Shown piece after piece: positions 24,988-35,529 of a DNA stretch of 64,000 bases. The stretch spans positions 1,090,442 through 1,154,441 of the forward strand of contig NW_020194619.1 of the NCBI RefSeq assembly GCF_002865645.1, given 5' to 3'. Both the position numbers and the translations under genes were made by a program. The DNA is from Hyaloscypha bicolor E. Lineage: Eukaryota > Ascomycota > Leotiomycetes > Helotiales > Hyaloscyphaceae. Every line of letters begins with the position of its first letter. Position 1 is the stretch's first letter. The notes under the pieces are model-generated. The model made no database searches. It was given only the letters and a program-made list of their open reading frames with translations, and was not told where the DNA came from.

Positions 24988-27108
24988 CTAACTCCAAAGG
25001 ATATTCAATCTCCTCCAGCCAACAACTGGCTTCGCAGGTGCCTCGGGATTTGCATTTGCGATATCGATACTGATCCCAAGAAGTCGGAGTCAGCATACTT
25101 CTTTCAGATATTCTAGCAGCTGTTTTGACATTGCTATAAGAGGTTTAATACTCCGAGAAGTTGGGACTTACAAATGCCGAATGGGGATCTCAGCGAGTGG
25201 AATAATCTTCGTCTTCTTGATAAACTTGTATCCGAAGTATAGGATGATGAAGATCGGGATGTTGATGTACGAAGAAACAAACGTCTCGTTGTCCCAGCTA
25301 CACACGAGAATCAGCGTTTCCGTGCCAAAAGGAGTTTTGGGAAGGGAAACTTACTGTCCCTTGATGAAAACGGCGTATCCACCAGTCAGAAGAAGGACAA
25401 TGAACGAGATCAAGGATAGCCAGGCAGCATATGGTTGGAACGGCGCCTTCCATGGGAGCTCCGAGCGATCGATTCCCTGGACCTTGCAGCCGTAGTAGAA
25501 GCGCAAATAGACTGTGCAGATGACCATCCACCCGATAATTGCAGCAACAGAGACGAGATCTTGAAGCCATCCGAATGCAACGCTAGCACCGGAGGACAAG
25601 CTCATGTACCCGAGGGCAATGAACAAGCTAATAAAGCCAACTGCCACGTAAGGGACCCCCATGCGGCTTGTCCGGAGGAATATCTTTGGTGCATGGCCTT
25701 CACGAGCCATACCGTAGAGGGTGCGTGAGCTGCCAAGGAGACCCGAATTCCCAGCGCTCCAAGCACTTGTCAAGACGACGAAGTTAATGATGGATGGTAC
25801 TACTTTGATGCCTGCTCTTTTGGCCGCAATAACAAAAGGCGATTGAGCTGCGTTTCCAGTTGAATGAAGGAGGTTAGGGTCATTGGATGGGACGATGAGT
25901 CCAACCATGAAGATTGACAGAACTTCAATCCAAGTCAGCATGAATCTCTGAATTTGTTCGGGTTACGCACTATAGAAAATGCAGACTCTCCAGAAGATTC
26001 TTTTGGCCGCGATTGGAATATTGCGTCTTGGCGACTGTGTCTCCGCTGCGGCAATGGAGATATTCTCGATGCCACTGTAGGCGTAAATTGCGTTTGAGAA
26101 GGTAGTCCAGAAACCCAAGAAATGACCTAAGTCGCCTTTGATGCCAAGATACTCAACAAATGGCCCAGGATTACGCCAGTACTGGAACCCATATGCATGA
26201 TGGTCTGGGCCTCCACCACAAACAATAACGAGAGCCTTCGAACAAGTCAGAATGCTAACTCAAACCCAGCACAAGACGTACCATGATGTTCAATCCAACG
26301 ATGAGCATAATCTTGAGAGTGGCAAATGTGAATTCCATTTCGCCATACACTCGGACAAACAAAAGATTGCTTCCAATCAAGAGAATGCCGAACACGGTAA
26401 TCCAAACTGCAGAGTTGATAGTACTCCAGAATTGTACGATGACGGCAGCGGCAGTGAGTTCAGCAGGTAAGGACACCATCGAAGAATATACGACGTTCCA
26501 TCCTTGTGCGAACGAAAGCGCGGGGTCAACAAAGTGCTCGGCGTGTCGAATGATCGCGCCGCTAAGAGGAAGAAGAGCGCTGCTGTGTATAAGTAGGATT
26601 GTCCCTGATGTGCCTGGGCATCTCTCACCTTAGCTCTGCGATTGAGAGCACTACCCCAGTGACAAGAACACCCACAAACGAGTATCCCATGCTATGAAAT
26701 CTCAGTACGGTCCTCATAGCTCGTAGTGGGAAACTGACAATGCTCCAAGCGGCCCTCCGCGAGCGATGGCTTTGCCCGAGCCGAGGAAAAGACCCTTGAC
26801 GCCGCGTCAGAACATCTCCTGAATTCAGAATGGGATACTCACTGTTCCAATCGTACCTGCCAAAGCGATCATTTGAATATGCCTCTGCGCAAGACCGCGC
26901 CTTTTTGACAGGTTAGATTAATGCACAAGTTCGATCAGTATCAAATCTACCTCAATTCCTTCACTTCTCCATATTCCTCGTTCTCCCCGAGCCTCTCATC
27001 CGTAGCGTAGGTAGGGGTTTCTGTAACATATTCACTTTTCTTCCCCTGTCCGTAAACATCACTCTCTGGATCCGAGTACTGCAGTGATTTCTGTGGTGAT
27101 TCCGCCAT
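24988..27108 (-). CDS. amino-acid permease (yeast YAT/APC family), nine exons
   Basis: Reading the minus strand, exons are 27108-26951, 26900-26843, 26794-26739, 26691-26629, 26582-26282, 26235-25971, 25922-25355, 25297-25172 and 25069-24988, giving 558 residues; every junction is GT-AG and in frame. The acidic, Tyr-rich N-terminal tail is followed by RGLAQRHIQMIALAGTIGTGLFLGSG, the first-helix signature of the fungal amino-acid permease group, split over three short exons. About 12 TM segments follow, with the conserved SGIENISIAAAE-type helix 6 region and a WRRLN C-terminus. It imports amino acids by proton symport across the plasma membrane; specificity is not assignable. The short first exons mean a simple frame search shows only scattered fragments. 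Confidence 0.9.
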
Positions 27109-28783
27109 GGTGGGTAGCAATTCGATGCCAGTGCCGGTCTAGGTCAAAATGGTATCACTAAAGTTGAGAGAATACAAGTGAGGTAATTGAGATATCCTGT
27201 ACCTTATCTACCAGATCTGAAGCCGGCTAGGGTAACACAAATGCACCCTTTTGCCGCCCTCCGTGCTGATCACCTCGCTACAGACTGATAAGGGGCCATA
27301 GTATTGGGCACGGATGAGCCAATAACAGCCAGAGAAATGTAGCTTGCAGTGATCATTCAGAATTTGTAGACTACTGCAGTGCGACTTTGGGCTTGGCTTT
27401 GTGTTCGGGAACACCGATGAGTATGTTCATTGCCAGAGTGTATTCTGGCCGTACACCGTCTCACCAATTCGGCTGTTCTCCGTTACCACAAGGAAAAGTT
27501 GGCTCAAAGGGGAGAACAGATGCAGCATCTCCCCTAGACGCGTAAACTGCGCACGCCAATTGATGCTTGTGAATGACCGCCTTATCTGTGGATATCCCAG
27601 AATTCAGATATCACTCAATATCAACAATCAAAGACGTTCTTAACTCCTTCCTCCTTTGTACAGCTTTACGACGTTCGTCTGGATAAGGGGAAGACTTGGC
27701 GCCAGCTAGCCCCGGTGTGCAGACCCCCCCTGCTGTCCGTGGCTTACGGAGTAGGCACTGGGTGGCTCGTCCCATGAGCTTGGGTTTCCCACCTCCATGT
27801 CAACGTTTGATGCAGGAGCAGCTTCGGCTGCAGCATTCTCGTCTTGTGTCTTTCCAGGGACCACTGGCGTTCTCGAAGAACCAAAGAACATCTCTTATCT
27901 ATCTGGCCACAGTAGAGGAATCGCAACGTTGCGCCTTGGCTCGAAAGACGAAAACCCGGAAAGAAAACTTAGATTGCAGATTTCGAGTACGGCAAGGAAA
28001 AGAAGCCAAGAAGAAACAAGAATAAGGCTGCTGGGAAAGAGGATCAGGTTTGATGTTTCCACAAACCTGGCGTCGCAAGAATTCGAATAAATCCGTCCCA
28101 ACACCGTGCAACCCGGGTCGCACTGGACTTGATGGGAATGCATGGCATTTATACCCGCTGGAGGTCATGTCAACCAGAGGGCGTGTCATCATCGTCTATG
28201 ACTCAGTGCATGCTATTCCACCGCGCTGACACCAGTGAGGAGTGGGAACCCGATGTCGCTCCTGTCGAGAGCATCGTGAACGTGATCGGATCTCCGATTG
28301 GATGACCGCATGTGGACATCAAGAGCGATGAATGCGAGGTGTGAAGTGCAGGGTTGCAGATATCGAAACCAGGCCAAGTTGAAATGTAAGGACTTGGTTG
28401 GAGTGCGACTAGGCTGCATTGGGTCTGGCTGCTCTTCCCTTGCCTCTTTCGTGGCCAGGGTGCGTTTCCAAACCCTTCTCTTATCAAAATACCTTCAAGT
28501 GATCCCTAAGTCCCCGAATTTATAATATGCAAGGCATAAGGTAAAGAGGATGAACAATAGAAAATTCCATGACATCTCAGCAGATATGTACTCCTGAAGA
28601 ATATATACAGCAGAATGAGAACCCCCTTTCCCTCAGATCTTCCAAGTCTAATGTTCGCTCTGGCTCTCGATGGATCCTTTGATACCCATTTTGCGGCAAC
28701 TCACCGGAACATTCCCCAAATGTTCTCACAGAATCACTTATGTGGTTTCTCGACGGATTCTAGGGCTTGCGCCTTGTTGTGTC
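27109..28783. other. gene-poor stretch upstream of the permease
   Basis: The only notable frame is 27797-28090 plus (97 codons from an ATG, rich in Lys/Arg/Glu at its end), which overlaps another open plus frame and has no recognised family. I do not call it a gene. The rest shows nothing I can support. Confidence 0.4.
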
Positions 28784-28916
28784 GTCACATGATCTCTTGG
28801 CGCGGCACCCTGTATCTAAGTTCTCGAGCTCCCCGCTCCTTCTTCTCTCTTTAGACGTACACCACACACCCAATACAGCTGTTTTCCACTGAGAACACCA
28901 GCTCTAGGGTCGTGAT
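28784..28916. repeat. direct repeat, copy A (about 130 bp)
   Basis: Begins GTCACATGA and ends at CGTGAT. It shares long blocks with 29583-29714: GGCACCCTGTA, CTCGAGCTCCCCGCTC, TTCTCTCTTTAGACGT, ACACACCCA, AGCTGTTT, and the terminal CGTGAT, in the same order and orientation, with small indels. It lies immediately beyond the 3' end of the GH131-like relic. Confidence 0.75.
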
Positions 28917-29580
28917 ACACCTGCGGGCCCAGTAACCGTTTTCGTCAACGAGCTACTCTCAATGTGCACTCCACTAAAGAAGAAGTCTTCCGTAGAGTCC
29001 TTCTGGTCCGAAACAGGGAGTTCAAGAACACCCAAATGCCAGTCTACGCCATTCGATGAGACGGACGTGCTCACGGCTGGAACCGTCAAAGTCAATGGGT
29101 CCGAACCTGCCGAGTGCCAGAGAGCAACTAAGAACCCAAAGTTCTATGTCCGATTAGCATGAGCAAGTCCTCCCAAACATCAAGAAGACGTCCGATCTCA
29201 TAAGCAACATTATGCCAAACAACATCTGTCCAATTCGTGCTCCACTTCGTGGTCCCACCAATATCCCATATCGACAATGGATCGCTGGTTCCGCTCTCTC
29301 CCGAAATCAATACAGATTTGGGCTCCGTGTAGTGAGACTCGAAGAAGCAGATTTGATGCTTTCGGTAGATGGACGGGGAATTCGTGTTGCTTTGCATTAA
29401 ATTGAAGTGATAGAACACTGTTCCCTTGTTGATTGCCGCCGTTCTTTGGAGAATCAGTTCCGTTTGGTGCATGGCCTGGCCGTTCCAGAAGGAAGTGCTG
29501 CCCAAGGTAAGCTTGGCGTCTTGGTGCTGCTTGTGTCGGCGGGGTTCTTGTATGATGGGTCGAGGCCTGTTGTGACGTTA
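28904..29580 (-). pseudogene. broken glycoside hydrolase 131-like gene
   Basis: The minus strand encodes, in order, a segment with FWNGQAMHQTELIL, then WDIGGTTKWSTNW and VWHNVAYEI, then after a break HSAGSDPLTLTVPA and DWHLGVLELP ... FFFSGVHIES, ending at a TGA at 28904. These blocks in this order match my recollection of fungal GH131 (beta-glucanase) proteins. The two halves join in frame only by removing 29193-29144 (50 nt), which has a good branch-like CTAATC and an ATAG acceptor but begins GG instead of GT. The N-terminal third, including a signal peptide, is missing; the upstream side runs into repeat copy B. I read it as 5'-truncated and splice-damaged. Confidence 0.6.
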
Positions 29581-29582
29581 GC

Positions 29583-29714
29583 GTCACATGACCTGGCCCT
29601 AGCGTGGCACCCTGTACTTAGCTCGAGCTCCCCGCTCTCTTCTCTCTTTAGACGTTACATACACACCCAAAAAGAGCTGTTTACCAGACCAGGTCTTCAG
29701 CCCAGGGACGTGAT
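29583..29714. repeat. direct repeat, copy B (about 130 bp)
   Basis: Second copy of the repeat at 28784-28916, same orientation, 799 bp away start to start. It adjoins the truncated 5' side of the GH131-like relic, so the relic is bracketed by the two copies. There is no reverse transcriptase, primer-binding site or polypurine tract between them, so they are not supported as LTRs of a complete element. Confidence 0.75.
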
Positions 29715-29803
29715 AAGGCCAATGTAGGAAGTTATGGCGTCGGAGCCATCCTGCTCGAATTAGTATCGTTCATTTTAAGAACGAGGAAAGACTTACGATG
29801 TAG

Positions 29804-30061
29804 TACTGGTATGGGCCACTTGATTCGACCAATGCCAGAACTGATGTCAGAACTCGCCTTGAAATAATAAAAACGGCCATCGCAGAGGCAGACCCGATCA
29901 GGGCAGCGATGGACATGGAGAAGTATATAATTGAAGGACTATCTACACAAAACTTCTACAAAGAAACCACGAAAAGTACTGGATATACGAAGGCAAGTAG
30001 ACAGAACTTGAGAGATTTAAAGAAGGCCCTTCTGGCTTGTTCAATTGCCATTGGGGTCTAA
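29804..30061 (+). other. open, coding-like segment without a start codon
   Basis: 85 codons are open between an in-frame TAG (29801-29803) and a TAA (30059-30061). The translation is balanced and helix-forming (for example DPIRAAMDMEKYIIEGL, then a Lys/Arg-rich part, then a hydrophobic LLACSIAIGV end). The first ATG lies 36 residues in. The segment starts right after GATGTAG, which would serve as an intron acceptor, so it may be a 3' exon of a small or dead gene; I found no upstream exon that fits in frame. No family recognised. Confidence 0.3.
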
Positions 30062-31444
30062 TCATGTCATCTGAGCATGAGCTCCTGAACTCCCGCGATC
30101 AACCAAAGGCAGCCCGGAACGAAGTAAAGCCTCCTATAACCTAAGTGAGGCCCTCGTAAATGACGTGGGTTTACCCGTGACAACTCTTCAACTCGGAACA
30201 TTTGTTTCGCCCTCGTGGGGTGCTCCATGACGCTCGGCCTGAGCCTCCTATTCCAAGCCTCTCCATTCCTGCATCTAGCCCCTGAAAATAGAAACCTAAT
30301 CCCAACTAAACTTCAAACGGAATACAAGGACTCGGAAAACAGTGCATCCATCTAAGCAATACAACTTCGTCTTTCACCGAGCAAACGCTATTCCCGTGCT
30401 CCCATTGAGCCCCAAATAAAAATCTTAGGTTACACGCAACCTATTCGGCGCGAACCTCCCAGCAAATATAGCACATATATGGATCTTGTTTCAAACAAAG
30501 AGATCTCCGTACCCCTGCAGGTGGCTTGGTGAGGAAGCTGGGGACCCCTCTTTGCGTCACGTGGAAGGGAAGCTCATTGTACTGGTGTGAGGAGGGACAT
30601 TAAGAGTTAAGGGGATTGATTGTTCGAGAGGGGTTGGAGACATTGGGATGGAGGGGAAATTGATTGTTCCTAAGTTGGGACCTTGAAATCAGTGGAAGTT
30701 CATTATACAGTATATGGGCAATCTGGTACTTTCCGATGCAAATTTCCAGTTTCTCCAAGTCCCCATTGTTCCAAAAGTTCAAGAATATTCAACTTGGCTC
30801 GAGACTTATTATTCCAAAATCTTTTCGAACATTCAAGTTGGCACAAAACTCCTTGTGCTATCGTATCCTAGGATATCCATCTTGACCTAGGTTTCATTGT
30901 TCCATCCCATCAAGGCACATCTGGGACGATTCACCAAGTAAAATGAAAGATTGTTATAGTGAAGCACTGTATGTCTATTAATTGGCACCGTGAGGTGACT
31001 GAAAAGCATCGCAAATAGAAGACTTTTGTGTGAGGCAGCCCAAACCCTGCGCAATGATCATAAACCCATGCATGTATCCACCCGCCCAAGCATATCGCTC
31101 CCTCTAGAACGGCCCGGCCCGCCTAGAGTCATCCATCCCATCCATGTTCATCCGTTGCTGACCTCCCCGAAAAAAAAAATCTGCGCAATTCTTTTCCTCG
31201 TCTCTCCCGCATCTAAAAACCCATCGCAGAAAAGCAGGAGTAGTCCAACAGTAATTACATAGGTTCAATCCACAGAATATGCTAATAGCTATCTGTTTGA
31301 TTGACCTAGGAAATAATAAAGAGGAGGGGTATCGTGTGAAATCATGACGTCTAATCAATGTACACTGAAGGAGAAGGAGAACGGCGACGGCGGCAGTGAC
31401 GGGTAAATAGTTGCCAGTTGCCAGTGTTAGGTCGTCCGAAAGAA
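30062..31444. other. gene-poor stretch, nothing recognised
   Basis: About 1.4 kb. No frame with coding composition is seen. It includes the region just 3' of the ORP1-like gene, with an A run near 31179. Confidence 0.45.
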
Positions 31445-32869
31445 TTAACGGCGTGAGCGGTAAAGGGCTTGTACCTGCGGTGACTCGGTGATTTGCGGAA
31501 CAGGTGGTGGGAGGGGGTTGCCACCTTGAACGTAGCCGAAGCCAGAGGGGGAATGCTGGGAGTGCTGCCCGTGGTATAATTGCTGCGCCATAGGGGTAGA
31601 TTGGTGGCGAGAGTGGCCATAGGCAGGGCGAGCGACATGGCTCGGATGGTGATCGGCATATTGCATAGACGGATAGCTTTGTTCGGGGTGGTAGGCCGGG
31701 GAGAAGTTGCGGCTAACACGTCCGTTACGGTCTTGGACTGCTGGATCCAGAGATGGAGTTGGAGAATATGTTTCATGGCGAGCAAAGCTCATGTCGGATT
31801 GCGATCGTTGATGCATACCACGTCGTGAAGCGTAAGCGTGGTCATTGTTAGTCTCAAGCTGTGCAGCCATTGACTGACTACCGTGGCGTTGTGCAACGGG
31901 TGCCGGCAGTTGATGTTGGTAGGCGTTTTGTGGACCATAGACATCATCATGCTCCTGGATGCTCGGATGGACAGGGCGGTGGGCAAGATGTTGGGTACGT
32001 CGACCGGTCTCAACGGGTCTCTCGGACATGCGAGGTCTCTGGAATGATGGGATAAGACGCTCTTGGGACTCCATACCTATCTCGTTGGGGCGTTGTCTCT
32101 TCTGCGAGGATCCGCCATATGGACTGGCATCCTGACCCCAAACTCCGGGTTGGCTCATGCGACGGGACTCAGCAGGATAGTAGCTTGATGCCATGCTGCT
32201 GACACCTAAGGATTGAGATCTCTTGTGGCCGGTAGCCGGAGTTCTCTTCGTATATCCCTTTGGCGACTTGGCCTCGTCCTGATCAACAACAATGTTGGGA
32301 AGAATCTCGATGTCAGGGAAGCAGGGCATCTCATCATTGAGAATCTCGGTGTGGAGGCGGCTGAAGATGCCAAGAATCTCGTCAGTCGAGTAACCCTTTC
32401 CACAATGATCCAAGAGCCAAGAAGGAACAGCAGTTGCCGGAACAGAATTTCCTCGGCTTCCGCCCTCCTCATCACTACCTAGTTCAAAAGCAGCAGATGC
32501 GGTTCTCTTGCGGCCTCCAGCATTAATCTCATCCAGGCGCTTCTGTTCTCTCTTGCGAACAGCCAGACCCCAGTCTACAACAGTGCCGGCATCACCCTTT
32601 TTTTTATTAGACTCTGACCATTCGCGAATAGCACGGATTTGCTTTTGGACCAAGTCGCATTGCAGCTTGGCATACTCCTTCGGATTACGGTATCGGCTAC
32701 GCTGGTAGTGCTTGCGGCAGTAATGGACCCAGATGTGTTGCGGAATGAGGCGAGTGCACATCTTGTTTCGACCGAAGATGTGCGAGATGGCCTTTCTCAA
32801 CTGCGAGCCGGTGTCACAATTGGGAATGTACATGCAGGCAATAGCTTGAGCTTGATTGCCGGCATCCAT
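31445..32869 (-). CDS. ORP1-like fungal protein (conserved, function unknown)
   Basis: From ATG 32869 the frame gives 474 residues. The N-terminal ~150 residues are conserved-looking: GNQAQAIACMYIPNCDTGSQLRK, IFGRNKMCTRLIP, then HIWVHYCRKHYQRSRYR, matching proteins annotated as ORP1-like in filamentous ascomycetes (family recalled, not searched). Paired Cys/His residues could bind a metal. After a WLLDHCGKGYST block the rest is low-complexity, rich in Ser, His, Gln and Pro. The frame stays open upstream of this ATG to about 33090 with plausible coding sequence (KRALSAPDF, Pro/Ser-rich), but has no ATG there, so the true start is probably in an unfound upstream exon. A nuclear regulatory role is a guess. 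Confidence 0.75.
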   Translation of the reverse strand: MDAGNQAQAIACMYIPNCDTGSQLRKAISHIFGRNKMCTRLIPQHIWVHYCRKHYQRSRYRNPKEYAKLQCDLVQKQIRAIREWSESNKKKGDAGTVVDWGLAVRKREQKRLDEINAGGRKRTASAAFELGSDEEGGSRGNSVPATAVPSWLLDHCGKGYSTDEILGIFSRLHTEILNDEMPCFPDIEILPNIVVDQDEAKSPKGYTKRTPATGHKRSQSLGVSSMASSYYPAESRRMSQPGVWGQDASPYGGSSQKRQRPNEIGMESQERLIPSFQRPRMSERPVETGRRTQHLAHRPVHPSIQEHDDVYGPQNAYQHQLPAPVAQRHGSQSMAAQLETNNDHAYASRRGMHQRSQSDMSFARHETYSPTPSLDPAVQDRNGRVSRNFSPAYHPEQSYPSMQYADHHPSHVARPAYGHSRHQSTPMAQQLYHGQHSQHSPSGFGYVQGGNPLPPPVPQITESPQVQALYRSRR

Positions 32870-33181
32870 GTTGGGTGGGGTGTCCGGAGCAGTATAGCCA
32901 GGAGGGCTGGTCGGAGAGGAGCTGTCAGGGTGATGCGATGACGGCGGGGTTGGCTCGGCGCGGGGCCCCACAGAGGAAGATGAGTCGGCCAAGATAGGAA
33001 ATCTGTGAATAGAAGAGGTAAAGTCAGGTGCGGAGAGGGCTCGCTTGTGTGTTCGGCCTTGGATAAGGGATTGGTGGTGGTTTTCTAAAGGAGCACTGAG
33101 ATAGTTCCTATTACTAAATTTTATGTTAGTGCAAGTTCGGGTCTGTAAAGGTTCCACTACCGGCTCGGACAACAACACCAA

Positions 33182-33270
33182 ATATTCAAGACCAACTCAG
33201 GACAGTGGAACTCCAGAATGTCCAAGACTAACTTGGGACAATGAAGCTCAATGTTCAAGACCAAGAGGGA
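33182..33270. repeat. short tandem repeat, 33-36 bp unit
   Basis: TTCAAGACCAA (33185), TCCAAGACTAA (33221) and TTCAAGACCAA (33254) start successive imperfect units 36 and 33 bp apart, about 2.5 copies. The period is a multiple of three, giving an 11-12 residue repeat on the minus strand, but no gene is supported. Confidence 0.6.
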
Positions 33271-33539
33271 AGAACAGAAACACGAATGCACACAGGGCGG
33301 CGACGCCGACTCAGACTCAATCACTGCAACAGTGAAAATAGCAAGGACATCTGCAGCCACGAGAAGGCGACGCCGACTCGTTTTTGATGCGGCATATTTA
33401 AATGTTCTTGGAAAGCAATACAATGTCGAAGACATACCCGAAACACAACACAACTTTGACTAAAAAGTTTTGGTGTAGATAGAGACTGTGGTCCTTGGCG
33501 AAATGCTTTTCGCTGCAACGCCCTTGCGGTCTGAACCTT

Positions 33540-33770
33540 GGCTGCTGTCCGATCTCTGCGATCCGAACCTTTGCAGTGACGACGGCGAGGCGGTGACGAC
33601 GCACAAGGAGAGAGAAGACAGAAGCCCTGTTGTCTGAAGACTTGGGATGGCCAAAGGGCCTTCGGTCTGAAAGAGAGCCGGCGGAGACGACGACGACGAC
33701 GAGCAAAAAGATGGTGGAGAAGAAATGCGTGCACTTGTTGTCTGATGACTTGGAATTGTTGAAGGGAGAT
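33540..33770. repeat. degenerate tandem repeat, 108 bp spacing
   Basis: GTTGTCTGA at 33629-33637 and again at 33737-33745 lie in matching ~45 bp contexts exactly 108 bp apart. A weaker third copy (GCTGTCCGA, about 33543) is 86 bp earlier. The region also holds a GAC microsatellite-like run near 33685-33705. Confidence 0.5.
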
Positions 33771-33914
33771 AGAGGTTGTAAAGAGTAAAGCAATAGAGGG
33801 TGTGGATGGATGTCTCGCACTTGGGTTGATGTTGTGCGATGATTGTGTTTGTGGAAGAAAGATTGTTGTGGGCAACATGCGAGGCTCTCATAAATACTCG
33901 AGGCTGCGGCCCGA

Positions 33915-34745
33915 GCGCCTGATATTTTGCCGCAGCCTTGCGGTGAATTCAGCAATGAAGCTATCACCAATGCTCGCTTAAATAGCAACGGAAGGAACGA
34001 CTTCCTGATCCGGACAATAACCGCCAGAAAACTTCAGCTTTATCCAAGGACATCATAGAACATTTAGAGAGTTGCAGTCTTAGCGCCTGAAAGTTCATGC
34101 AGCCTTGTGATGAATTTAACCGTGAAGTTATTGCCAGCTTTCACTTAAACAAAAATAGTAAGAACGACTTCCTAATCAAGGCAAAGAGCTCTGAGAAAAT
34201 TTCGAACCAATACAAAGACTTCATCGAACACTCGAGGGTTCCAGCCTTTTCGCGTAGATTCTTGTGCAGCAATGTAACAAACACTCACAGCTAACTATTA
34301 CTAATCCTTGCTTAACGAAAACAGGAGGACTGAAGCTGTTATGAATCTTGCACTTAGTAAAAAAGCAGTAATGACTTCCAAATTCAGCCAAAATATTCGC
34401 AAGGAGGGAGGTAATATGTCATAGCAATAACATTCTTAAATAATTCAAGTTGCAGTGTTTGAGTCGGAACAATTGTGTGACCTTTTCGCGAATATTCTAA
34501 CAGCTGAAGTTGTCAACTCGCTTAGCTGAAAGGGGAAGGGCGACTTCCTAATTCAGCCAAAACTCCGAGTTAATGCCTCATAGCCATGACATTCGCACAA
34601 TAGGCACAAAGCTCTCGTGAATCATCTGCACACTTGTAAAGCTCTTATGAAGACGTCATATAGTTGAAGAAGGAAGAGCAACTTCCTAATTCGGCTAAAA
34701 GCTTTCAACATTCAATAGTGATGCTTGACAGCAACAACTTTGTTG
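33915..34745. repeat. degenerate tandem array, about five units of 140-207 bp
   Basis: The landmark GACTTCC or AACTTCC recurs at 33999, 34166, 34373, 34542 and 34680 (spacings 167, 207, 169, 138). It is followed each time by an A/T-rich block with a CATAG/CATCG-ACATT-like part, and preceded by a GCTTA/ACTTA part. Units 1 and 2 both start GCGCCTGA (33915 and 34083) and can be aligned along their whole 168 bp. Units 1 and 2 also give similar plus-frame peptides (QPCGEFSNEAI versus QPCDEFNREVI, both ending NDFLI). Later units are more decayed. Confidence 0.65.
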
Positions 34746-35529
34746 CCTGACACCATTCACAGAGTTTTGCAGATTTCAGCCTCATAATGCAGCGGCGAAC
34801 TCCTTATGGCCACTTTTGCAGCAACGGCCTCGAGTCTGGCATTACTATCCAGAGAGACTTGGAAGTATTCTCTTATGGCAACTTGGTGATTGACTTCATG
34901 AGGCTACCCGCATTTCTGTCCTTCAAAAATGAGGGTAACGGCCATCCATCAATGGCAGCGACGAGAATGCAACTTTAGGGCCTCTAATGCGTAGCAACCT
35001 GCTAGCGAGTTCCATGCAAAACGTGTGCGAACAATTCGTAAAGTTTTAATGATGACTCGATGGACCGAACCGTGGCGAGAACTTCCACATCCAGTACCAT
35101 CAAGTGACCTCCCACAGATCCCTTGCGAAGCAATGCCAGACCAGAACCTGCAATCAAAATTTCTCCACCAAAATTTCGACTATGGCGTTTGCTCTCACAA
35201 AGTACTCTGCAATATTCAATCCACCAAAACGAGAACAGAACGGGAGCCAAACAAAATTGACCACGCAGCAAAAGCGCAAGGATGCGGCAAAACCAAGAAG
35301 CAAGATTCGCAAAAAGAAGGAAATCCAACGGTCTAAGTTAAAGTATAATGCGAGCTCCGTCTTATCATTCGATCGCAGAATCTTATCTGGATCCTATGTT
35401 GCTGATCTGTGACGACCAAACTTGCGCTGGTGAACCAGAGGGGAAGTCGAACAATGTTCCAGAACAAAAAGAAACCAACCTCGAACATCTGGCCTCAAAG
35501 TCCTCAAGAAATGCGCAAGAAATCTCTAC
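34746..35529. other. gene-poor stretch with one small basic ORF
   Basis: The only candidate is 35182-35412 plus: 76 codons from an ATG, with a Lys/Arg/Gln-rich middle (TTQQKRKDAAKPRSK), no family recognised. It could be a small gene or chance. Otherwise nothing. Confidence 0.35.

Noticed and set aside
27797..28090. 97-codon plus-strand ORF from an ATG
   Set aside because: Overlaps a second open frame on the same strand, no family, no flanking exons; left uncalled.
28784..29714. The direct repeats as LTRs of a retrotransposon
   Set aside because: Too diverged and short, no TG...CA ends, no reverse transcriptase or priming sites between them.
31445..33181. Long ORP1-like frame started at 33181
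   Set aside because: The upstream end begins with TTG and overlaps a tandem repeat; only the part from ATG 32869 is annotated, with the upstream extension noted.
33398..33988. 196-codon minus-strand frame with a hydrophobic stretch
   Set aside because: It runs through two different repeat arrays, overlaps several other open frames, and shows no family signature.
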